From JANYJJ01 sp038241115 (GTDB taxonomy: Bacteria > Pseudomonadota > Gammaproteobacteria > Burkholderiales > Burkholderiaceae_C), in assembly GCA_038241115.1 (NCBI GenBank), contig JBBRGA010000072.1, forward strand, positions 1 to 17,774: DNA of 17,774 nucleotides, in the 5' to 3' direction. Numbering within the stretch: the first letter of the stretch is position 1; each line of letters starts with the position of its first letter. The notes beneath the pieces were generated by a model. It was given only the letters and a program-made list of their open reading frames with translations. It searched no databases and was not told the origin of the DNA. Of this stretch, positions 7,812 through 13,973 are shown piece by piece. Position numbers and translations under genes: made by a program.

Positions 7812-9347
7812 TCATGGACGAGCCGCGTGGTCGTCACCAGGCTTGAGATTGGTGGCGGTGACGGTGGCGGTCGCGGTCGCGGTCGCGGTGGCGAGAAAGC
7901 CGCCACCAAGCGAGCGGATCAAACCAATCTGCGCATCGAGCGCGCGGGCTTTCAGGTCCGCGCCAACGCGGCGCTGATTCAGCACGCCGGCTTCTGCGTT
8001 CAGCACCGTCAGGTAAGTTGACAGACCGGCCTTGTAACGCTGGGTGGCCAGGTCGTAGGCAGACTCGGCCGCGACCAGTGCGCTCAATTGCTGCACTTGC
8101 TGGCGCTCAACACCCCGCACAGAGCTGATCTGGTCGGCAGCGTCGTGCACAGCGTCGATCACCGCGCCGTTGTAGCTTTCGATCGCCGCATCGAGGTCGG
8201 CGTTTTTTCCGCGCAGGTTGGCGCGCAGCCGCCCACCGTCAAAGATGGGCAAAGTCAGCGCCGGGCCGAAGCCGTATTGCTCGCTGCTGGCCTTGACGAG
8301 GTTGCCCAGCCCGATGCTGGCCAAGCCAACGAAAGCGCTCAGATTGATGTTGGGGTAAAAGCTCGCCTTCGCGCTGTTCACGTCGCTGCTCGCGGCCTCG
8401 ATGCGCCAGCGCGCGGCGCTGATGTCGGCACGGCGACCCAGCAAATCGGCAGGAATCTCGCCCGGCACCGGCACCGCCTGCACGGTGCGCAGCGGCACGA
8501 CGAGCTGGTCGTAAGCACTTGGCTCCTGCGCCGTCAACGCGGCCAGCGCGTGGCGGGTCAGCGCGATTTGCTCATCGATCTGTTCAATCTGCAAGCGCGA
8601 CTCGGGCAGCGCGCCTTCGCCCTGGCGCAACTCGACGTTGGTGTCCAGTCCGCCGGCAACGCGCTGTTTGATAAGCGTCAGCACTTCATCGCGCGATGTG
8701 AGCGAGCGCGCTGAGACGTCGCGCTGCGCGAACAGACGGCCGAGTTGCACGTAGGTGCGCGCGACGTTGCTGGCGAGCGCTATGCGCGCGGCCTGGGCGT
8801 CGGCTTGGGCTGCGCGCTGCGTGCCGAGAGCGGCCGCTATCGCAGCCCGGTTTCGCCCGAAAAAGTCGAACTCGTAAGAGGCGCCGATTTGCGCAGTGCC
8901 CAGCGTGAAGATGCCGCCACCAAGCGGCGGCGGGTAGATGCTGTTGCGACTGAAGCGTTGCCGCGTGGCGTTGAGCTCGCCGTTGACGCGCGGGCCATCA
9001 GCCGACTGGTTCAAGTCGATTGCCGCCTGAGCGCGTTCAAGCCGGGCCTGCGCCACCTTCAGCGATGGGTTGTCGGCAAGCGCACGCTCGATGATGGAGT
9101 TCAGCGTCGCGTCACCGAACAGACGCCACCAGTCGGCGGCAACGGCCGGGGCGACGAAGCGGCTCGAGTCAACGCCCAGACCCATGCTTTGCGGTTCAAT
9201 CGTCCGCGCGCTGGGCGCAATACCGGCACTGCTTGCGCAGCCGCCCAGTGTCAGCACTGCGGTTGACGCCAACGCGACCGCCAGCGCGGTGAGCGTGGGG
9301 AAACTTTGCCGGGTGCTTTGCCGAGCGCTTTTCCATGGGCGATGCAC
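7812..9347 (-). CDS. Outer-membrane efflux lipoprotein, NodT/OprM (TolC-like) family
   Basis: This is the outer-membrane channel of the tripartite pump. The start region holds a lipoprotein signal peptide: a basic n-region, the hydrophobic stretch LTALAVALASTAVLTL and lipobox LGGC, lipidated at Cys37 from the chosen start. Two TolC-like repeats follow. Typical segments include DWWRLFGDATLNSII, the ASYEFDFFGRN strand, RRADISAARWRIEAA and FGPALTLPIFDGGR. GTG 9347 is preferred because GAAGG precedes it by 4 bases, the signal peptide has normal length, and the upstream operator candidate at 9408-9419 then lies outside the gene. ATG 9407 or TTG 9419 in the same frame are alternatives that would lengthen the n-region by 20 or 24 residues. 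The C-terminus ends in an Ala-Thr repeat encoded by a hexamer tract. Confidence 0.9.
   Translation of the reverse strand: MHRPWKSARQSTRQSFPTLTALAVALASTAVLTLGGCASSAGIAPSARTIEPQSMGLGVDSSRFVAPAVAADWWRLFGDATLNSIIERALADNPSLKVAQARLERAQAAIDLNQSADGPRVNGELNATRQRFSRNSIYPPPLGGGIFTLGTAQIGASYEFDFFGRNRAAIAAALGTQRAAQADAQAARIALASNVARTYVQLGRLFAQRDVSARSLTSRDEVLTLIKQRVAGGLDTNVELRQGEGALPESRLQIEQIDEQIALTRHALAALTAQEPSAYDQLVVPLRTVQAVPVPGEIPADLLGRRADISAARWRIEAASSDVNSAKASFYPNINLSAFVGLASIGLGNLVKASSEQYGFGPALTLPIFDGGRLRANLRGKNADLDAAIESYNGAVIDAVHDAADQISSVRGVERQQVQQLSALVAAESAYDLATQRYKAGLSTYLTVLNAEAGVLNQRRVGADLKARALDAQIGLIRSLGGGFLATATATATATVTATNLKPGDDHAARP
7851..7892. repeat. Hexanucleotide tandem repeat in the efflux gene 3' end, units GGTGGC/GGTCGC, seven copies
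   Basis: Seven 6-bp units (mixtures of GGTGGC, GGTGAC and GGTCGC) lie within the last 30 codons of the outer-membrane factor gene. On the coding strand they give an Ala-Thr/Val-Thr run after the normal end of the channel fold. Because each unit is two codons, copy-number change would alter tail length without shifting frame. Confidence 0.9.
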
Positions 9348-9407
9348 GCGGCCTTCGATCTTCGGCCCGCAAAATGCGAAGTGTTGGAACAGTTGTTGTG
9401 GCTTCAT

Positions 9408-9419
9408 TTGCTTAGGCAA
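9408..9419. promoter_or_regulatory. Candidate MarR operator before the outer-membrane factor gene
   Basis: The 12-mer TTGCTTAGGCAA has inverted 4-bp arms (TTGC and GCAA). It is identical, in reverse complement, to the sequence lying inside the marR promoter at 9995-10006. It lies between marR and the efflux genes, about 60 bases before the chosen start of the outer-membrane factor gene. A perfect 10-bp palindrome, CATTGCAATG, is 26 bases farther upstream at 9445-9454. I do not see well-formed -35/-10 boxes here, so the site may control read-through or a weak internal promoter. Confidence 0.6.
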
Positions 9420-9474
9420 TTAATTGGGTGCAGCGAGTGATGTCCATTGCAATGCGGCGGTGTGGGCGGGACGG

Positions 9475-9957
9475 TCAGCCCGGCACCCGCATCGCCTCGC
9501 CGTTCTCCAACATCCGGTTCAGGTAAATCTTGAGCGCCAGCCACTCGGATTTCGAGAAGCCAGCCAGGTGCGCATTGAGCACCTCGGCAAGCACCGCAGG
9601 CACCTCGGCGATGGCAGCCTCGCCCTCGGGCGTGAGTTCTACCAGCACCACGCGGCGGTCTTCGGTCGAGCGCACGCGTTTGCACAGGTGCTTCTTCTCC
9701 AAACGGTCGAGCAAGCGCGTCATCGAACCGGCATCGACATTGACCCAGCGAGCCAAGTCGACAACTGTCGAAGCGCCGACGTTTTTCAAGCGCATCAGCG
9801 GCCCCCACTGCGCGCTGGTCAGGTCGTGCTCGTCCAGCCGCTTGTCGGCTTCCGCCACGACCGACACCATGATGCGCTTCATCAGATAGCCGACGCTCTC
9901 TTCAGCGCAGTACTCGGCGGCGCGGTAAAAGTCTGCTGGAGCGGCGGTTCGGGTCAC
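9475..9957 (-). CDS. MarR-family transcriptional regulator
   Basis: This is a dimeric winged-helix repressor of 160 residues, within the usual MarR length. The winged helix spans about residues 45-112. It includes LTSAQWGPLMRL (helix 2), the recognition-helix region DAGSMTRLLDRLEKK (75-89) and the wing with the conserved DRR motif (STEDRRVVLVELT, 97-109). Flanking helices form the dimer interface. It starts at GTG 9957; no earlier start gives a better fit, and the ribosome binding site is weak. It is the first gene of the operon with the outer-membrane factor, adaptor and MFS pump, so it probably represses them and itself until a phenolic or similar ligand binds. The inverted repeat within its own promoter supports autorepression. 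Confidence 0.93.
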   Translation of the reverse strand: MTRTAAPADFYRAAEYCAEESVGYLMKRIMVSVVAEADKRLDEHDLTSAQWGPLMRLKNVGASTVVDLARWVNVDAGSMTRLLDRLEKKHLCKRVRSTEDRRVVLVELTPEGEAAIAEVPAVLAEVLNAHLAGFSKSEWLALKIYLNRMLENGEAMRVPG

Positions 9958-9987
9958 GGCAAGTCTGCTTCGAAAACGGAAGCCCTG

Positions 9988-10016
9988 AATATATTTGCCT
10001 AAGCAATTATTGTCAA
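9988..10016 (-). promoter_or_regulatory. Sigma-70-type promoter of the marR efflux operon
   Basis: On the minus strand, TTGACA (10016-10011) is a perfect -35 box. A 17-bp spacer and TATATT (9993-9988), one base from the TATAAT consensus, follow. Transcription should begin around 9980, roughly 20-25 bases before the marR start. This is the best promoter in the window. Confidence 0.85.
9995..10006. promoter_or_regulatory. Candidate MarR operator inside the marR promoter spacer
   Basis: TTGCCTAAGCAA (plus strand) is an inverted repeat with arms TTGC and GCAA. It sits wholly within the 17-bp spacer between -35 and -10, where a bound repressor would block RNA polymerase. The identical 12-mer, in the opposite orientation, is at 9408-9419. 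Confidence 0.7.
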
Positions 10017-10024
10017 GGCTCCGA

Positions 10025-10072
10025 CTTCTGCGCCCACGTCTGCGCCCACTTCTGAGCCCACTTCGGCGCTTG
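10025..10072. repeat. 12-bp tandem repeat between mcr and marR, three full copies plus a partial
   Basis: CTTCTGCGCCCA (10025-10036), CGTCTGCGCCCA (10037-10048) and CTTCTGAGCCCA (10049-10060) are consecutive near-identical 12-mers. A degenerate fourth copy starts at 10061. They fill most of the gap between the mcr stop and the marR -35 box. No terminator-like stem with a U-run is visible in this gap. Confidence 0.85.
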
Positions 10073-10101
10073 GATTTACCCCGGCGAAGGCGCAGCTGGC
10101 A

Positions 10102-13100
10102 CTACACCGTGATCGCCATGCCGCGGTAAATACGCGCCCGGTAGCGCGAGTCTTCGGCATCGGGCAGTGGTGCGCCGGCCAGCAATACGGCGCGGCCGAA
10201 GCGCTTGACCTCTTCTGCGTGCTCTTCGTCGTTGCGCGGCTCTTCGCTGCGCACTCGGCGTGTGAGGTTGATCTGATTCACCGGCACGTCGTGCACCAGG
10301 CGCTCGTTTTCCACCGCCAGCGTGGCGGTGAAGGCGTGCAGCGTGGTTTTCACGAAGTTGGCCAGCGCGAAGCCGATGCCCTGCGGGTCGCTGTTGGCCG
10401 GCACGTCGGGGCTGCACAGCACGAGCTGGCAACCGTCGATCAGGCTGGCTTTGCGGGCAATGCGGAACAGGTGCGTGAGGTTGTCTTGCACCACGCCTCG
10501 GAAGGCTTCCGGGCTGAGCCAGTCGGTGAGGGCTTGCTCGGCACCCGCACCCGCACCCGCACCCGCACCCGCCCCACCCGAGCCTGCAGCCACCGAAGGC
10601 AGTGGCATTGGCAACGGAACAAACGGCGTCGCCACGATGGTGGTGGGCGTGCCGTGACGGCGCAGCGCGGTGTCGATGCCGTCTTCAACCGCGTCACCGC
10701 AGACGATGGTGTCGAGCAGGTCGGCCGGCACTTCCCGCAGCGCGCCGCGGATTGCTGCGGCACCGGCTTCAGAGTGCGTCAGCACCACGATGCGGCCGAC
10801 ATGGCACTGGTGCAGGAAGGACCGCGCGGCTTCGGCCATGTACTCGACCAAGTGCTCGCCGATCAGCCACACCGTCTTGCCGCGCATCATGTCCAGCCGC
10901 TCGCGCTTGGCGCTGCCAAACAGCTCGCGCTCGGTGATGGAGCGCTCCAGGCTCAGGCCGCCGCTGGGCATGAAGGTTTCGCCGCTGACGGCGCGGTCGG
11001 CCAGGAAGTAAACGGTGGCCAGCGCCACTTCGGTTTCGGTGGGCATGTTGCCGAGGTGCAGCAGCGACAGCACGCCACCGCGCACCTTGGCCGCCTCGGC
11101 CAGGATTTGCTTGGGCGGCACATACGGCTTGTCGTCAGGCGGCAGCGCCCGCAGCCACACGCTGTCGTCGCGGCCGCTCCACTCGGGGCTGTCCAAAAAG
11201 TAGCCGCCCAGTCGCAGCCGCGCGGTCAAGCGGCGCGCCATGGCCTCGGACATCAGCAAACTGCCCCAGGTGCAGTCGTCGCTGCGCTCCTTGTGGCAGC
11301 GCGTGGCCAGCGCCCGCAATTCACGCGGCGCGTCGCTGTCCATGGCGATGGCGGCGATGTCGTTGTCGGCCAGTCGGTCCAGCAGCATCTCGATGCGCGC
11401 ACCCCGGCGCAGCGCCTTCACCACCGCCTCGTGCACCGCATTCAAGCGGCGGTTTTCCAGAATCAGTCGGCCGCGCCGCTCGAACAGGCCGGGCCGCGAA
11501 CCCGCGCCCTTCAAGCGTTCGCCGTCGACCGGGCCGGGCGCGATGGCGTTGATTTGCACCTCGGGCCCAAGGAAGCGCGCCATGGTCTCGACCAGCGCGC
11601 GCTGGCCCGACTTGCTGACCGCGTAGTCGCTGCGGTTCGGGTAGGCCACCGCCAAATACTTTTCACCGCCGAAGTAGCTCGACACATTCAGCACATAGCC
11701 GCTGCCCTGCGCCTTCATCAGCGGCAGCACCTCGTGCATGAGGGCGTAGTTGCTCACCAGGTTGGCGTCCAGCGTGCGCACCCAGCCGTCCAGCGGCATG
11801 TCCACCGCCATCTCTTCAGCGCCCGACACGCCGGCGTTGTTGATCAGGTAGTCGATGCGGCCGAAGGCGGCGATGGTGGCCGCAACGGCTGGCTTCAGGG
11901 TCGACAAATCGCTCACGTCCACGTCCGCCAAGATGCGCACGCGGCGCTCAGCGCCGCTGTAGCCGATGTCGGCCAATTCACCGACGATGCGCTCGCGAAT
12001 GGCTTCGAGCTCGCTCTGGCGCCGCGCCACCAGCATCACCTTGGCACCGCTGAGCGCCAGCAGACGCGCCACTTGCCCGCCGATGCCGGCCGAGCCGCCG
12101 GTGATGAGCGCGACCTTGGCGGTGTGCAGCCCGGTCAGGTTCTCGGTGAAGCCGAGCATCGAACGGCGCGCGCCGGTGGCCTCGACGATGCTGATCGGCA
12201 GGTACAAATTGACCTGGCGAATGCGGCGTTCAGTGAACAGCAGCCGCGCGGCCTGACCCGCCGAAAACGGCAGGTTCTCGGGCTCGGTGTTGTCGAAACG
12301 GATGATCTGGTTGCCCCATTCGGGGAAGCGGCAACGGCCGAGCTTGCGGTCGACCTCGCTCTCGTCGCGCCAGACGCGGATCAATTCTTCAATCGCGCTG
12401 CGCATGCAGATGGCCCAGGCATTGCCTTCGCCGTCGCTGCCATTCGTCAAAAACACGAAACGCGGCTCGTGCACCAGGTCGGTTCTGCCGATCCAGTAGC
12501 GCGTCAGGGCCTGCGCGATGGCAATCGTGGCGTGCAGCTCTTCGTCGACAAAGGCTTCCATGTCCTCGTCGCTGGCGTCCAGCACCGGGCCGCGGAAACG
12601 ACCGGGGCCGTAGGCCGGCATCACGATGGCGCCGGTGATGGGGCCGCGCTCGGTGGCGCCGTTGTGATGCTCGTTGCCGACCTCGCTGTCCACCTCGCCG
12701 TCAGCCTCGCGCCAAGGGCGCAGTGCCGATGCCAATGACACCCCGTCCATGCGGTCGCAGACGCGCACCTTGATGCGTGACGACAGGCCCGCTGCCGCCA
12801 CCAGATCACGCGCCTCGTTGCAACCGCTCTCGCGGCTCAGGCCCACGATCACATCGGCGCCGGCTTCGACCTGCATGCGCGCAATGGCCACGGCGTCTTC
12901 CACCTGGTCACCGGCCATGACGATCACCGTTTGCCCGCTGGCGTCCACCGTGCGCAGCGTCGGCCGGCTGACCCAGGTGCTGCGGCTTTCCTGCCGCACC
13001 TTCATGCCGTGCGTGACTTCGAAGTTGTGGCCGTTGAAGGCCGCCGACTCGTCACTGCCCAAAAACACCATGGTGTGTGCCATGTCCTTGGGCAGCGGGA

Positions 13101-13878
13101 AAGTCTTGGCGCGCGCCTCGCCTTCGACGCTGCGCTCCAGCGTCATTTGCTGGAAGAACTTGTTGGCGGTGGTGCCGGACTCTGCGCCTTGCAATTGGTC
13201 CATCGACGCGAAAACGCTGCGGATGCGCGCGCTGCGCGTCGGCCCCGGGAACAGCGTGTTGACGCGAACGCCGCGCGCGCCGAGTTCGTCGCTCATCTGG
13301 CGCGACAGCGCGTTCAGCGCCGCCTTGGGCACCACATAAGCAGTGCGGCCGTAGTACTCGGTGCGCGAGAAGATGGTCGAGACATTGACCACCGACGCGC
13401 CTTCCTTCAGGTGCGGCGCGGCGGCACGCATCACGTTCCACACCACGCCCAGGATGTTGCGCGCGCTTTGCGCCAGCGTTTCGGTGTCGATGCTGCCGGC
13501 CTCTTGCAGCGCGGTCAGATCGGCCGCGGTCAGCGGCACTTTGGTCAGCGGCTGGCGCGGGCCGGTGGTGCCGGCGTTGTTGATGACGATGTCGAGCTTG
13601 CCGTGGCGCTCGATGATGGCGGCGATGCCGTCGCGGGCGCTGGCCGGGTCGGCGCCGTCGATGACGACCACATCGGCCATCTCGGGTGCTGCGCCGGTGT
13701 CGGCAAGCGCCGCGTCACGCGCCGCTTCGAGCTTGCTGCGGGTGCGCCCGCTGAAGATGACGGTGGCTTCTTCGCGCAAATAAGCGCGAACAATTTCGCC
13801 GCCCAGGTTACCGGCGGCGCCGGTGATGAGCGCGACCTTGCCGTGCAAACGGCCGCGGCGGTTGTTGTTGGACTCCAT
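10102..13878 (-). CDS. mcr: Bifunctional malonyl-CoA reductase (two fused SDR halves)
   Basis: This cytoplasmic enzyme reduces malonyl-CoA to malonate semialdehyde (C-terminal half) and then to 3-hydroxypropionate (N-terminal half), using two NADPH. It has 1258 residues against about 1219 in Chloroflexus aurantiacus. The N half has nucleotide motif TGAAGNLG (19-26), NNAG (100-103) and catalytic Tyr181/Lys185 in YVVPK, with Ser167 or Ser171. The C half has TGGSAGIG (593-600), NNAG (680-683), NVSSYFGGEK (731-740) and Tyr752/Lys756 in YAVSK. It also has the family signature APGPVDGERLKGAG and SRPGLFERRGRLILENRRLN. The end YRGMAITV resembles the Chloroflexus C-terminus. ATG 13878 has GGGAG upstream. 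Extra length comes partly from an acidic linker (about 391-410) and a Gly-Ala linker (1102-1113). It lies 95 bases after pcs, probably in the same operon. Both active sites look intact. Confidence 0.96.
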   Translation of the reverse strand: MESNNNRRGRLHGKVALITGAAGNLGGEIVRAYLREEATVIFSGRTRSKLEAARDAALADTGAAPEMADVVVIDGADPASARDGIAAIIERHGKLDIVINNAGTTGPRQPLTKVPLTAADLTALQEAGSIDTETLAQSARNILGVVWNVMRAAAPHLKEGASVVNVSTIFSRTEYYGRTAYVVPKAALNALSRQMSDELGARGVRVNTLFPGPTRSARIRSVFASMDQLQGAESGTTANKFFQQMTLERSVEGEARAKTFPLPKDMAHTMVFLGSDESAAFNGHNFEVTHGMKVRQESRSTWVSRPTLRTVDASGQTVIVMAGDQVEDAVAIARMQVEAGADVIVGLSRESGCNEARDLVAAAGLSSRIKVRVCDRMDGVSLASALRPWREADGEVDSEVGNEHHNGATERGPITGAIVMPAYGPGRFRGPVLDASDEDMEAFVDEELHATIAIAQALTRYWIGRTDLVHEPRFVFLTNGSDGEGNAWAICMRSAIEELIRVWRDESEVDRKLGRCRFPEWGNQIIRFDNTEPENLPFSAGQAARLLFTERRIRQVNLYLPISIVEATGARRSMLGFTENLTGLHTAKVALITGGSAGIGGQVARLLALSGAKVMLVARRQSELEAIRERIVGELADIGYSGAERRVRILADVDVSDLSTLKPAVAATIAAFGRIDYLINNAGVSGAEEMAVDMPLDGWVRTLDANLVSNYALMHEVLPLMKAQGSGYVLNVSSYFGGEKYLAVAYPNRSDYAVSKSGQRALVETMARFLGPEVQINAIAPGPVDGERLKGAGSRPGLFERRGRLILENRRLNAVHEAVVKALRRGARIEMLLDRLADNDIAAIAMDSDAPRELRALATRCHKERSDDCTWGSLLMSEAMARRLTARLRLGGYFLDSPEWSGRDDSVWLRALPPDDKPYVPPKQILAEAAKVRGGVLSLLHLGNMPTETEVALATVYFLADRAVSGETFMPSGGLSLERSITERELFGSAKRERLDMMRGKTVWLIGEHLVEYMAEAARSFLHQCHVGRIVVLTHSEAGAAAIRGALREVPADLLDTIVCGDAVEDGIDTALRRHGTPTTIVATPFVPLPMPLPSVAAGSGGAGAGAGAGAGAEQALTDWLSPEAFRGVVQDNLTHLFRIARKASLIDGCQLVLCSPDVPANSDPQGIGFALANFVKTTLHAFTATLAVENERLVHDVPVNQINLTRRVRSEEPRNDEEHAEEVKRFGRAVLLAGAPLPDAEDSRYRARIYRGMAITV
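10541..10570. repeat. Hexanucleotide tandem repeat inside mcr, unit GCACCC, five copies
   Basis: Five perfect GCACCC units sit in the mcr coding region and encode the alternating Gly-Ala stretch near residues 1102-1113. The place corresponds to a variable loop between two conserved blocks (TPFVPLP and the ALTDWLSPEAF segment). Unit changes would keep the frame and only vary linker length. Confidence 0.9.
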
Positions 13879-13973
13879 CGATGAAACTCCCTCGGACTGT
13901 TGTTGATAATTTTTTTTGCGGCCCGCTCGGACCGTTCAGGTCAGGTCAGCTCGGGCCCGTTCTGGATGTTTTT
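13879..13973 (-). other. pcs-mcr intergenic region
   Basis: This 95-base gap contains an A-rich run on the minus strand (about 13910-13918) and a GAGGGAG ribosome binding site shortly before the mcr ATG. I see no convincing -35/-10 pair and no hairpin followed by a U-run. Co-transcription of pcs and mcr is therefore the simplest reading. Confidence 0.5.

Noticed and set aside
11262..11300. Peptide CHKERSDD in mcr, which resembles translated palindromic repeat elements
   Set aside because: The segment aligns without extra length to the variable part of the Chloroflexus enzyme and the DNA shows no long inverted repeat.
10219..12738. 839-codon open frame on the plus strand opposite mcr
   Set aside because: It is antisense to a well-identified enzyme gene. 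Its translation is His/Arg/Gln/Ala-rich with no family features, as expected for the shadow frame of a high-GC gene.
13919..13965. GC-rich hairpin plus A/T-run between pcs and mcr as a terminator
   Set aside because: The arms (GGGCCCGAG and GAGCGGGCC) are not complementary in the needed orientation, and the homopolymer is A on the transcribed sense strand.
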